Shown here one piece after another: positions 29,770 through 42,740 of a stretch of DNA of 64,000 bases. The DNA is from Annona cherimola. Its lineage: Eukaryota > Streptophyta > Magnoliopsida > Magnoliales > Annonaceae. Under the pieces are notes generated by a model. It ran no database searches, was not told where the DNA came from, and saw only the letters and a list, made by a program, of their open reading frames with translations. A program made the position numbers and the translations under genes. Every line of letters starts with the position of its first letter. Positions within the stretch are counted from its first letter, which is position 1. The stretch lies in NCBI GenBank assembly GCA_030490835.1, contig CM059972.1, forward strand, positions 36,497,452-36,561,451, in the 5' to 3' direction.

Positions 29770-32700
29770 TGTGGCGCCCCGAACCGAGGCGTCACATTTG
29801 TCCTTACTCCGGGATCTTGTCGATTGGTAAGTGTGAATCAGGATTGTTGCCCTGATCACGCGGCGGGTACTTAATTGGATCTCGTCCAATTTTTTTTTCA
29901 TTTCTTTTTCTTTCATCATATAAACATATACTCATCATCATTCATAATGGACTTATCATAAATCATCAATTTCTCATATTATTCATCACTTCATAATTTC
30001 ATACAACCTATGTCTTTTTCATCATATCCCATTAGGAAATCTATTCATACAAAAATCTACCAACCTTTGCAGATTCCTCTTTTCCTTTAGCAACACATGA
30101 ACTTCATTTCTTGGCTTTCCCTGCACCTTTCTGAGGTTGGAAAAACAAAACATGAGTCGAAACTCAATAAGCAAGCATTTTTCATTTTAAATGCATTCCT
30201 CTCAATTCGATAGAAGACACTTACCAAGTGATCAACTACCAACAGAATAGAAACCTTTTCGTAAACCATATTTCGAAACTTTTCATAAACCATTCATGTA
30301 AATCATTCGTAAATGCATTTCTCTCCATTCGATAGGAGACACTTAGCAAGTGATCAATTATCAATGGAATAGAAACTTTTTATAAACATTGGATATGCAA
30401 ATGCTTCCTTTCCACTCTTGACATAAACCTTTGTGCGCGGGTACGCCAGCCCAGGGAACATCTCACATAGCATGGACCAATATGCCGGCTGTCTCCGACT
30501 TGGCCTCATCAAGGGAACCTCTCTTCCTCTTGACGCCTACATGGTTCCTACATGCATGACTTTTGATTTTCCCGACATTATATACCTCTTACACCAGGTG
30601 GCTTGTCATTCTCATGTAGAGAATTATTTGCATCATCCATTAAAAATATCTTTTCAAATCCATGTGTGCAAATACTTTCTTTCCATTCCTGACATAAACC
30701 TTCATGTGTGGGTATGCTAGCCCAGAGAACATCTCACATAGCATGGTCCAATACGCCGGCTGTCTCCGACTTGGCCTCATCAAGGGGAACCTCTTTTCCT
30801 CTTGACGCCTACATGGTTCCTACATGCATGACTCTTGATTTCCCAGGCATTATATACCTCTTACACCAGGCGACTTGTCATTCACATGTAGAGAATTATT
30901 TGCACCATTCATTTAAAAACATCATTTCAAATCCATGCTTTCCTTTTCAATCCATGTATGAAAATGCAATGCATCCATTCACACATAACATTCATTTGCC
31001 TCCACCTCTGGGGAGGACGCCGTCGGCACACAGCCCATACGACTCGGCAATAATGAAGGGGGACTCTCTGATCCGCTTTCTACCTTCACCAAAGCCTCTT
31101 CCTTATACATCATACATGTGCACATGTCCATGAACATCACATGATATCAATATGCCGGCATGACTTTTCATAAAAATTCATAAACATTAGCAATATCAAA
31201 ACATTATAGGAATGGCCACCCTTAAACACATTTCATAAATACTTGAGAATAAAATCACATTTTCAAAAGGGTTGCTTGCTTACGTTTGCTTTGCTTCAAC
31301 CTGACTCCTTTATCCTTTCCTTTTATTTTCCTATACAAGGAAATTGGATATTTTATCCATCTATTCCATGTCTTAGCTTGCTTCCCATGCATGCTTTACG
31401 ATCACATATTACCTCATTTTTATAGAGGTTTTCCTTTTATAAATACTTGGTCATTACTCATTTATATGAATTTTTATCCATAAATCCTTTAAAAATTCCA
31501 TCCATATATCCTCATAAATATACAAAAATAAATCTCAATTTTTTCCCAAAATACGCTGTTCACCGTTCATAATTACTGTTCATGTCACTGTAGCATATTA
31601 CTGTTCATCATCACTGTTCACCCGAGGTTACTGTTCACAGCAACGCGGGTTACTGTTCATGGGTTCCAAAAATTGACATTTTTCCCAAAAATAAAAAATA
31701 CCATGACATAGCTTATGCTTAGTATATCATGGAAAATTCATGAATTATGAATTTATCATCATTAACTTGGCTAAATAAATCATTTTCTCCATATACTAAA
31801 AATCAACATAAATTCACTTAAGCATAATCCTTAATTCCAAAAATCATGAAATTAATATATCATCATTCCAACATCATATTTATCATAATCATACATCCCA
31901 AATCATCATTTATCAAATTTGGAGCATTATTTCCATATATCATACATGATTTTCCCAAATGCTCTATCTTTGCTCCAAATTTTCGATGTTTCGACATAAT
32001 TCTACTTTGGCATTATAACCTTACTTATTTTCTCATGCTTAGGCATTATCTAAGCATGATTTTACCCTAATTAACATCCAAAAGAAATTTGAGAAGAAGT
32101 CACTTACCCGAAGTGGAGAATCTCTCCTCCAACTTACCCTTTCTCTCTCTAACCTCCTCTTTCTCTCTTAAAACGAATTTGGGGGTGGAAAATGAGCTCT
32201 TGCTCAAGCTTGGGAGTGCCTCGGACGTTCACCCCTTGGACCCTATTTATAGGGCTTGATTTTTCATGAATTTGGAATTTACCCCCTCTTGCTCAAGGTA
32301 TTAAATTATAAATGTATTTTTTTCTAATTTCCAAAAGGTGCATGGGGCCTTGTGCAGCCCACCCTAAGCCTGCTCCAGCCCCCCTATGGCAGCCCTATTT
32401 TTGCCTATTTTTTTATTTTTTAAAATTAATTAATTTGGGCTAAATTAATCCTAGCCATTGATTTTTGATAAGATTGATTTTAGGCCATTGGATTTGGTCC
32501 CAAAAGTCCAAGCTCCAGTAGCCATAGCATCTTTTCATTAATTATTTATCCATTTAATTAACTAAAATTAATCCAAAGTCAATGCTTAATTAATGAAAAA
32601 GTAAAGCTACTTTTTGATCTGCAAATGACGTTTAATCTTGACCCTTAATTCATGATTTTTGATCAATCTTGGACCACTCATCATGTTCATCATCATATTT

Positions 32701-33059
32701 TGGCCATCCATAAAAAATTTCATCTCAATCCAACATCCGGATTGCAAGATATGAATTTTTCTTAATTTTCTTCACAAAAATCCATAAATATCCGAAAATA
32801 CTAAATAAATCAAAAAGTTGCTATTTTGTCCTTTTGTGGGAAGCTTCCTTTTTTGTCTTTTTGTGATTAATTTAATCCAAAGTGATTAACTTAACATATT
32901 CTTTAATCCCACATTTACTATTCACGTGCACTATTCATCCGAATTTCATAATTAATTATTTTAACATCTATTCCCACATAATTTCATATTTCATTAATAT
33001 ATTACCTAGGGTTTACAACCCTAGGGTTTCATGCACGTGTGTAAGATCGGGGTTTCACA
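29770..33059 (-). repeat. 5' LTR of element III
   Basis: The intact 3290-bp LTR, TGTGGCGCC to GGTTTCACA. Sense features on the minus strand include the TATA box at 32243-32252. The ~270-bp tandem repeat lies at 30397-30938 and the ACTGTTCA array at 31556-31661. The outermost ~100 bp resemble the LTR ends of elements I/II while the middle is unrelated at sight. Confidence 0.92.
32243..32252 (-). promoter_or_regulatory. LTR TATA box, element III 5' LTR
   Basis: CTATAAATAG on the minus strand. This copy lies in the 5' LTR and would drive the element's transcript. Confidence 0.6.
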
Positions 33060-33064
33060 AAAGT

Positions 33065-35488
33065 ACACATATGGAGCATATCTTCAATGACTTCGTTCAC
33101 CCACTCCGTTTGTCCATTAGTTTGAAGATGAAAAGCTGTACTGAACTTGAGTTGGGTGCCTATGATTTCGTGCAAGCTCTTCCAAAACCTCGATGTAAAT
33201 GTCGCATCTCGATCCTAGATAATCGACTTTGGCACTCCATGGAGTCTTACGACCTCTTTATAATAAACCTTAACTAGCTTTTCCGTTGTATAAGTCCTTC
33301 TGATAGGTAGAAAGTGTGCGACTTTTGATAACCTATCTACGATTACCCATATAGAATCATTTCCTGCTTGGGTTCTAGGTAATCCTTCTATGAAATCCAT
33401 GGTAATGTCGTCCCACTTCCATTCAGGAATTTCTAAGGACTGTAGCTTACCAAGTATTTTTTGGTGATCCGCCTTCACCTGTTAGCAAGTTAAACACTTA
33501 GCCACATATTCAGCGATCTCTCTTTTCATATTATTCCACCAATATGCTTTCTTAAGATCCTGATACATCTTAGTACTTCTTGGGTGAATAGAAAAAGGCG
33601 AAAAATGTGCCTCTTTAAGGATCTATTCCTTCAATTCAACTGAGTTAGGTATGCAAAGGCGACCCTTGTACCTGTACACACCTTGCTCATCAATAGCAAA
33701 TTCAGCCAACCCCTTTTTCTTCATTTTCTCGACATGGGTATGTAGGTCTGTATCCTTTTTTTGTGCAACCTTGATCTGTTCAAAAAATGATGATTGTATG
33801 TGTAATTGTGATAGTCTAGTGTGAACTCCTAGTGGACGTACAATCAATTCCATTTGCCTTATTTCCTTAAGCAAACCTTCTTCCTTAGTGATAAAATGCG
33901 CTAAGCTGACATTTCGGCTCAATGCATCGGCTACCACATTTGTCTTACCTGGATAGTATAAAATTTCCAAATCATAATCCTTCAATAACTTGAGCCATCT
34001 CCTTTGTCTCATGTTCAACTCCTTCTGAGTGAAAATATATTTAAGGCTCTTATGATCAGTGTAAATCTCACACCTTGCACCATACAGGTAATATCTTCAT
34101 ATTTTCAAGGCAAATACCACCGCTGCTAACTCTAGATCATGCGTGGGGTAGCTTACCTCATTGGGCTTTAATTGTTGCGATGCATAGGCTATCACTTTTC
34201 CCCTTTGCATTAAAACAAAACCCAATCCTTTTCTCGACGCATCACTATAAACCACAAACCCTTCATTTCCTTCGGGTAAGGTTAGAATGGGTGCTTCTAC
34301 TAACCGTTGTTTCAATTCCTGAAAGTTGCGCTCGCATTCCTCAGACCATACATACCTAACTCCCTTACAAGTCAACTTGGTTAATGGGGCTGACAATTGT
34401 GAAAACCCTTCGACAAACCTTCTATAATAGCCGACCAACCCTAGAAAGCTTCGAATGTCTGTAATGGTTGTCGGCCTTGGCCATTTCAATACCGCCTCAA
34501 TCTTTTGAGGATCAACTTGAATACCCTTTTCAGATATTATATGTCCGAGAAATCCTATTTGTTTCAGCCAAAACTCACATTTCTTTAGTTTGGCATACAA
34601 TTTCTCTTTTCTCAACCTTTCTAATACCTTTCGTAAATGATCTTCATGTTCTTTCTCCATTTTAGAGTGGATCAGGACATCATTGATAAAAACAACCACA
34701 AATTGATCCAAATAGTCCCGAAAAACCCTATTCATCATGTCCATGAACACAACAGGGGCATTAGTAAGTCCGAAAGGCATTACCAGAAATTCATAATGTC
34801 CATACCTAGTTCGAAATGCCGTTTTATGAGTATCGGCCGGACTTATTCTTAGCTGATGGTACCCTGACTGTAAGTCAATCTTGGAGAAAGTCGTGGCTCC
34901 TTGCAATTGATCGAACAGATCATCGATCCTAGGCAATGAATATTTATTCTTTATTGTGACCTTATTCAGCTCTCAGTAGTCAATACATAACCTCAAGCTT
35001 CCATCCTTTTTCCTCACAAACAGTACCAGAGCTCCCCAAGGGGACACACTTGGTCTAATGAAACCTTTGTCCAATAGCTCCTGTATTTGCGCTCTTAGTT
35101 CATTCATCTCAGCTGGTGCCATTCTATATGGAGTTTTAGAAATCGGAGTTGTACCTGACATTATATCAATTGTCATATCTATTTCCTGTTGTGGAGGCAA
35201 TGTGGTTAACTCTTTTGGAAATAAATCTGGAAATTCTTTAACCACAGGTATTTGATTAATTTCTACCTCCATGCCTTTGTCCACATTCACAGACACCAAA
35301 TAAGCTTGACACTTTTGTCGAATCATTCTGACAGCTTTCATAGATGATATTAGTATACTTGAACTGTCAGGTTGCCTCAATTTTCCAATGGCAATCTCCC
35401 TTCCTGGAGTTGCTTCAAACTGCACTTTCTTATTCTTACAGTCTATGGTCGCTCCCCATTGACTTAGCCAATCCATACCCAATATCAC
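33065..35488 (-). pseudogene. pol: pol of element II: RT, RNase H and integrase N-terminal/core part
   Basis: The order is the end of the protease region (ILGMDWLSQWGATIDC), reverse transcriptase ([23 protein letters not shown]), RNase H ([26 protein letters not shown]), the HHCC region (IHP, then CLTC) and the integrase core ([21 protein letters not shown]). The reverse transcriptase catalytic box reads FINDVL where FIDDVL is expected, so an active-site Asp is Asn. In-frame stops include one in CIDY-RELN (34973), one at a Trp codon after VFALKI (~34096), one after ELKE, one in CLTC-QW and one in SII-DRD. Most fit C-to-T or G-to-A change. Element III cuts the gene at 33065; it resumes at 14715. 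Confidence 0.9.
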
Positions 35489-37197
35489 TCGAACTTAGTC
35501 ATAGGCAATAGGATTAAATTAGCTTCTAGAATCAATGATCCTATCCTAATTGGGCAGGCTTTGCATACTTGGCTAGTACTTGCTAACCTATAGACTGGAG
35601 ATTCTACATGTATAACCTGATTGGTTTCCTCTACCGGCAGTGCATGGGTGGTCATGTATTGGCATGCTATGAATAAATGGGTGGTACCAGAATCAAACAA
35701 AGCTACTACCATATTCTCTAGAATATAAACCGTACCTGTGACCACCTTTTTTTCTTGTTCTTGAGATTCTGTCCGGGTCAGGGCATGCATGTGCACCGGG
35801 TTCGTAGAAGTTCCCTGCTTGCTTGTTGCTCCGGGTATCCTAAGCTGAGCAGGTCTTCCACGTCCTTGAGATGACTGCGCCTTGTTTGGGCAGTTTGGGG
35901 CTATGTGACCCACTTGGTCACATATATAACACTTAACCACCTTTGCTTCTCCTGGTCTGCACTCCTTGGCAATGTGACCCGTCTGTCCACATTCGTAACA
36001 CCGATTCGAGCCCTTTAAACACTCGCCTGTATGCCGCCTTTGACATTTCTTATACAGCGGTGAGCTTTTCCTCTTATGAATTCCTTTTCCCTTTCTTACA
36101 CCACCTTTTCTAGCTTTTTCTTTTCTAGTTTTCGGTTCCTTAGGACCCACACTGAACGCCCTCGAACCCAATCTTAATTCTTGGGTTCTCAAGGCCTCAA
36201 TTTCCAAAGCCCTTGCTCTCTCAAGACTTGAAGCATATTCCTTTATTAGCAGAGGTACAAGGCTTTCCCGCAGATATGGCCTCAACCCTTGTTGAAATCT
36301 CTGTGCCTTATTTTGTGGCACATTAGCAATCCAAGAGACATATCTGACCAGAGCATTAAACCTTGTAGTATACTCAGTGACCGTCATCCTCCCTTGATAC
36401 AACTTTTCAAATTCTATCACCTTTTGACTCTGCAAACCCACCGGGAGGTATTCTTTATTAAATTCTTCCACAAATGTTTGCCGGGACACTTCTTCGGGTT
36501 GTGGCATTATGATTAACATGGTCTCCCACCATTCATGTACGTCCTTTGCTAACAAATGGGTGGCACATAGTACTTTCTGACGGTCGTTGCACGGAGATAT
36601 CCTGAATAATTTCTTAATCTCCGTCAACCATTGCTCTGCTTGAACCGGGTCGGGTTCTTCAGAAAATTTCGGGGGTCACTGCGCTAGAAAGGCATTTATG
36701 GCTCTTCTATCAGCTTCCATTAGCTGATTTTCATCTCGTAGCAGTGCCGGTGTGGCAACAGGGTCCGCCATAGGAGCAGGTCCTTCTCTCTCTGCATTTC
36801 CCAACTGAGCTTGTTGGGTTCTTTCCCATAATCCTTGTATAATGTTGGCAGTCTGTGCTGCCCAGTCCCTAGTGGCCTGCTGCATTGCTTTTTCCACTAC
36901 TGCAACCACTCTTTCCTCCATGAGTCTATTCTCCCTCAACTCATTTTCCTCTTCCACATTCCGTTCAGGGCTTTCATCATTCCGCCTTTGTTGGTTCCTT
37001 TGATTATGTGTCACTGGCCTTCCCCTTTTAGGTCGGCTAGATTCGCCAACTTCGTGTTGGCTTGGAACCTCTGTCTCTGCCTCTTTTCCTTTATTTTTCC
37101 TCAATCTTGCTCTCATTTCCACCGTTGTGTTAATCTGAGTATATAACAGACACTTTTCATTTTCAATTAGCATTAAATCATTATATACACATTTCAT
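35485..37197 (-). pseudogene. gag: gag-protease of element II
   Basis: The product has a basic N-terminus (LRKNKGKEAETEV), the retrotransposon gag core (PPKFSEEPDPVQAEQW), and two CCHC knuckles near 36000-35900 (CYECGQTGHIAKEC, CYICDQVGHIAPNC). The retropepsin active site is LFDSGTTH near 35710. The Gag ATG used by element I (MVETR) is ACG here; an upstream in-frame Met at 37197 exists. A TGA at 36676 (Arg codon in AKRPPKF) splits the frame, and a 1-bp deletion near 35490 shifts it before ILGMDWL. Gag and protease are in one frame, as is usual for chromoviruses. Confidence 0.88.
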
Positions 37198-37594
37198 TGA
37201 TAATCATCATAAAATCATCATATACGCATTTCAATTTCATTCAATATTAAATCATTGCATATGCATCTCATCATCACATGGTCACAATCATTTTATTCGA
37301 TCATAATATATCACACCATTCAGCTCATGCTCATTCATCCATACACATCAAAAACATCAAGAGTTCAGTATATCAGCATATTCATTTACATACACCATAT
37401 TCACAGTTAGTACATACAAAAGTAAGTCACACTTATGTACATATTCAGCATAGCATACACATTTCACACTTATATAAATGTTAGTTCACCATAGAAACCA
37501 TAGTGTCATCCAATCATAATTATACATACACCACATGATCATCAACCACACTTATATAGACACAACTGTTTTAGAAAAAATGAAACAAGTAAAT
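37198..37594 (-). other. Spacer between ORF0 and gag, element II
   Basis: An AT-rich non-coding stretch matching 8258-8708 of element I in reverse orientation. No gene is seen. Confidence 0.6.
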
Positions 37595-38434
37595 TCATCG
37601 TCCTCCTAGACCTCTCCCTTGACGTCTACGTCTACGTGGAACTTGTGAGAGTGCCTCTGTGATAGTGCTAGTGTTGGACCATGCCTGAACCTCATCATCA
37701 CTATCATCCTCATCCTCATCCTCATCATCCTCAACAAACTCTACTATTTCTTCCTCTACTTCCTCCTCTACTTCATCCTCTTCCTCTTCCTCCTCCTCCT
37801 CTTCCTCAAATGGTTCGAGGAATTCCATCGGGTCATCATCATCATTGATTTCGATCAGAGGAACAATTTCACCTGTGTTCTCCATTATATATAACATAAC
37901 CTCGTCAGGTTTCGGAGGTGCGGGCATATCAATGACTCCCTCGGCACGATGCCTGTTTATATAGAGGGCCATGTCTACTTCTTGCTGATGGAGTCTGTCC
38001 CAAGAAGCTCCGTAACGAAACCGGACACATTCATCAACGAACCTATACCATGGGCCTGCATTAGGGGTTTTAGGTGCTTGAGTCCTCATCCAAAAGTCCT
38101 GTAGGTCTTGTGGGTCTACTCTGTCAGTTGGAACACATGGGTCCCGGGGAATGCCAAGGTAGGTGCTTGGTAACATTCGTGCCCTAGGTTTATAACTAGA
38201 GGGCTCTCTTAGATCTTGTGCATGTTGACTTGAGGAGTCATAGTAGCTTCCCTTAGTGTGATCATGTGTGCGTATTGGTGAAAATCCTGGGGGAACTGAT
38301 GGAAACGGTGCATTGTCGTGCTGTGATCCCCACCATCTATTAATATTTTCTTCTCTTCGCTATCTCCTATCCTCTTCCTCTCTTTCTCTTCGTAACTCTT
38401 CCGCACTCATCACCCTCTTTCCTCTATCCGCCAT
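37595..38434 (-). pseudogene. Extra ORF before gag (ORF0), element II; one in-frame stop
   Basis: An ATG at 38434 (MADRGKRVMSAEELR) opens a 279-codon frame with a single TAG at codon 25 (38360-38362), where element I still has CAG. From codon 26 to the end it is open. Shared blocks with the element I copy include TYLGIP, DRVDPQDLQDFW, GPWYRFVD, EVDMALYI, DDDDPMEFLEPFEEEE and DDEVQAWSNTSTITEA. The acidic tract is longer than in element I (an extra Glu/Val-rich block), and an Arg-rich end (PRRRRR) follows. The ATG comes right after TTTATACAG, which looks like a 3' splice site. The family is not recognised. Confidence 0.72.
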
Positions 38435-38697
38435 CTGTATAAACATAGCAATCAAATTGCATTACAACAATAATTCATCATCATATGGCATGCATTTCAT
38501 CATGTTAGAAGCATACCTATTCATCATATAGCATGTATTTCATCATGATATAGTCATACATGAGCATCATATAATCATATCTAATTCATCACATAATCTT
38601 GGTTAATCATGTATATTCCTGTGTAATTATGCATATCTCTTCATATTCTATCAATTTCCTATACTTAAAAATTTTCCACGCCTATTTACCAATCCAT

Positions 38698-38709
38698 GCT
38701 CTGATACCA
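38698..38709 (-). promoter_or_regulatory. Primer-binding site, initiator Met tRNA (element II)
   Basis: TGGTATCAGAGC on the minus strand, 5 bp from the 5' LTR. The leader from here to ORF0 (38435-38697) is non-coding. Confidence 0.9.
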
Positions 38710-38714
38710 AGCTC

Positions 38715-41700
38715 TGTGGCGCCCCAAACCGAGCGTCACATCCTAGCCCTTACCTCGGGATTGTATTGATTGGTAAACATGATCAGGATTATTGCCCTGT
38801 CACATGGCGGGTTTTAATGGTGTTTAACCGATATAATAATTCCTCATATTACATCTCAATCCTTTCTAATTTATTCCCAACTCATTCATAACCAAGCCAT
38901 TTCAAATTCATTTATGACATTTGCATAACCTGATGTTCAATCAACATTTCATCTTTTGCCTAAATCAGATGTCAATGCATGTATGTATCACAGTCATCAA
39001 TATAAAACATTCAAATAGATTACATCTATTTAACATAAAACACTTCATATAGTTTACAATCATTTCACATGAGTTCCATAACATGAAAATTCTAAAGTTT
39101 TTCCATTGATTCCTTAAGCTGGCACTTGCTCCTTTGCAATATCCTGTCCATCACCTGTCTTTGGGTTTGAAAAACAAAATCGTGAGTCGAAACTCAATAA
39201 GCAAGCTATTTGTATTTTACAGGCAAATCATTTCGGGAAATATTTTGCATTTAAAATCACATTGGAAAGCGATTTATACCTTGTATAAAGGTATATCTTA
39301 AAAGCATGAAATCCTGTACCCATCACGGGTCCCATATGCATAATGCCATATGAAAACATGAACATACATACCATTTCTCTCTTAGGATGGAAGCTATCCA
39401 GGCGACCATCCGTCACGCTAACTCCCATTTTAGAGAGGGCACCGCCGGCCTTGGGTCTGTTTTAAGCGACTTGGCCACACCAAGGGGGGACAATCGGTTC
39501 GCTTATATCCTTCCAAGTGGACCTAGTATCCTGTGCACATGAACTTTTACATAAATCTATCTTTAACATGCTAGCATGATTTTTCAATCAGAAACATAGA
39601 ATCACATCATTTTTCCGTAGCGTTTATCAAAGAAAGATTTCATAATATTGCATTTAAAGTAAAACATCATTTCAACACCATTTTGCAGAGGGATGACCAT
39701 CCTTAAACACATTAGAAATAATTTCCATAGTTTCATCAAACAAGTTTAAGCAAAAATTTCATTTATGGAAACAATTTAGAAAAGCAAAAATCCTTTAGAA
39801 AATTTGCTTGCTTACCTGAATTCCTTAGCTTTCCGTCACAGCTTTTTCTTTGCCTTTGCCTACATGAGAATAATATGATTTTTTATATATTTCTTTTTCT
39901 CATATTTTATTTAGTTTTCCAAATCATTCCATATACATACATCATTTATTTGACTTCATAAGTCATCATACACATATATAACACATTTTTATATATTTCG
40001 TCGGCTATCACATATCATAACATATATATATGTAACCCTACCATTAGGGTGTTCATTTCAATCACATCAACTTCATTCAATAATCATCATACATAGGTTC
40101 ATTAACCTTACATTGCTATTTATCCATTTTTTTCCAAAATACATGCATCGGTGCTTGTTTTAGCACATGTTATAGCCTTAGTCTTCATTAATCAAGTCCA
40201 AAATTTTGGAATTAATATCATAAAACCTTAAACAGATATATAAACATGGAATTCATCTCATTTTCATGCATTTTTGCACAAAATCATTTTTTATAAGTCA
40301 TTCATCACCTATTCACCTTTATCCCTTCACATAAGCCCATTTAGCACATATACGTAATGCATTTCATAAAATTTTCTAACTCATAAATTTAATCCATATT
40401 TCAGCGGGTTAATTACCCTTAATTATCACGTATTTATTGTATTTTTATGGGATTTAAATTCATTCACCATAGGTTTCCAAAACAGCAAGTTTGAAACTCG
40501 TTTTTCACCCGTTTAACGTTTCTTTTGACACATAACCCTATGCAGTCATATAATTCCAAAATTCCAACAAATAAACCCATTTTTACTAATCCATATTTAG
40601 GGATTTAATACATAAATAACATGCATGCATTATCATTTCTTAAAACATCAATTTACCTCCACGTTTCGAGTCCCGTTTCACATCGGTTTGTCACTCTTTC
40701 ATAAAATCTATAAAAATCTGTTTTAGGGCTTCTTTTCCCAAAAAATTTTGGGCATCCATAATACCTTAAACCTAGGGTATTTTACCCTACATAACATGCA
40801 TAAAACATGCAATCCCATTTTCATAGCATTTTTAGCATATAAACATAGAAATTAGGTCAAAATCATCACTTTGCATTCCATAACTTCAAAATTTCATCAT
40901 TTAAGCATAAACCATCATATATTTTGCATGAATACATGATTCATAACCTAATCATATCATCAAACCAAAACAGCAACTTGTCTGGGAGATTTAGGGTTTA
41001 ACAACTTGGATTTTCCACTTAATACACATGCATAACTTCACTTTCATCAACTTAAACTTGTAAATTCATACATAAAACCTAATATCCATTCCATATTCAT
41101 TCAAAATCATGTTAAATCACTATTTTACAGATACTTTAATCATCCCTTCCATATTTCCATTTTGGAGTTTAAAAACTCAAAATAAACTATTCAGACAACA
41201 CGTATACTTACTTGGTTTTGAGCTAAATCAAACCCTAGCACTTGGAGATGGTTTTCCTCCACAAATCCTCCTCCTTTTTTCTTGTTTTTCCTTCTTCCTT
41301 GCTGGGGAAAATGGGACGTGAGCTGCTGCTGGTTGCTTGGGTGAAAAATCTCACACTTAGCAATTTTCCAAACCCTTCTCTCAAGTGACGTGCATGGGTT
41401 TATAAGAGTTGGAATTTTTCCAGCTATGGGCCCCACTTCTTGGTGCATTTCCACACACATAAATGCTCCCTTATCTACTTTATGTGCTGGTTGAATTACA
41501 ACCTAGTAAAATGGGGTTTTACCATTTTACAAAAATCACAAAATCTGCTCAAAATCCTAGCCGTGTAAGTGTCCAGCCTTGCACATCCATTTCTGCCCAT
41601 TTTTTGCATCCATTTTTCATTTTTTTAAAATCCCATTTTGAGGGTAAATCGTACACCTAATTACCCCTTAATTAATCCATTAATTTAACATGAAAAAGTT

Positions 41701-42740
41701 TAACAAAAATGGCAGCAACAGCAGCACATTTCTGCATGTTAAAATGGCTGTATGTTGTCCACTTATTCCATCTCCAATGCATCTGCATCTCATGATTGTT
41801 TTGCTGAAAATTTTGCATGTTTAAAAACATATTTTAGTGTCCCTACATGTCAGCAAAATTTTTGGCATATTTAACAAATAAAAAAATCAAAAATATACAT
41901 CATGCAGCCCCTTGGACGTCCCATGTTACCACATTATCTATGCATAGGTTTTGCCTTTTGTAGCTCTATCATCATATGCATTTAATAGCTGGATAATTCT
42001 CATATTTTTGCATTTCAAATAATTAAACAAAATACCCTAGAAATGGCCTGAAATTGCCACCTCAAATCCCATTCACATCATGCAATTATGCTTGGTACTC
42101 TAGCATTAAATGCAATGTACTCATGTGGAGCATTAGTCAACCATGCTCGCCTTTTTCTATGCAGGTATTTTCCCAACATTTCATGATTAATCCAAGCCAT
42201 CCAAAACAACCATCTCATAAATTCATTCAACCGTTTCAAATTTCATCTCAATCTGATTTTCCTAGCTCCCGTTATAGCCGTTTAAAGTTAACTGTTGAAA
42301 TTGGAATATAATCAATAAATCATAACTCTTATTTTATCAAGAATTTTCATAACCCATTAATTCCAAAATACCAAGCCCAATATCATTAATTTTCGTTTCA
42401 AATTTCACTTGAATCCGCCTTATAGGCGTTGATTTATGAATTTTTCAATGTTTTTCCATTAAACTTGTCAATTATCATATAAATTCCCATAATTCATATT
42501 AAATAATGAAAAATGATTTTTCGTGATATATTTGCATATTTAAATCAACATCATTATACTCTAATTCTATTATCTCATTTTAGCTCAAAATGATTAATCA
42601 CATCATTATTGCTAATCTGTAACCCTAATTACAATAATTAGCAAAAATTATATAATACCTTCATGATTCAATAATTCACAAATAATATCATATACATGAT
42701 TAATGCATACATATGGGTTCTACCTAGTTAGGGTTTCACA
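38715..42740 (-). repeat. 5' LTR of element II
   Basis: The 4026-bp LTR starts TGTGGCGCCCC and ends GGTTTCACA. The GC-rich island is at about 39380-39545 and a candidate TATA box (minus CTTATAAA) at 41399-41406. Confidence 0.92.

Larger units (their letters stand above)
14721..33059 (-). mobile_element. Element III: non-autonomous LTR retrotransposon (LARD-like)
   Basis: The LTRs are 29770-33059 (5', 3290 bp) and 14721-28810 (3', about 3283 bp once element IV and its TSD copy are removed). The TSD is AAAGT at 14716-14720 and 33060-33064; joining the flanks restores the element II integrase sequence. Only 959 bp lie between the LTRs (28811-29769). They hold a primer site and a polypurine tract but no gag or pol. 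LTR ends, primer site and polypurine region resemble those of elements I/II, so it probably depended on Tekay-type proteins. Total own length is about 7.5 kb. LTR divergence is about 1.5% over the first ~130 bp. Confidence 0.92.
9964..42740 (-). mobile_element. Element II: Tekay/Del-type gypsy element inserted in element I gag
   Basis: LTRs at 38715-42740 (5') and 9964-14000 (3') are the same family as element I in opposite orientation. Flanks are CCTAC (9959-9963) and CCTGC (42741-42745), a 5-bp TSD with one later mutation. Joining the flanks restores the gag sequence of element I (GGAAGACCTGCTCAG in II's own copy). The internal region holds ORF0, gag, protease, reverse transcriptase, RNase H and integrase on the minus strand. 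Element III splits the integrase gene. Without insertions the element is about 14.4 kb. LTR divergence over the first ~150 bp is about 4% by eye. Confidence 0.92.

Noticed and set aside
37278..37484. His-rich plus-strand open frame in element II
   Set aside because: It lies in the non-coding ORF0-gag spacer, antisense to the element, and reflects CAT/ATG-rich AT sequence.
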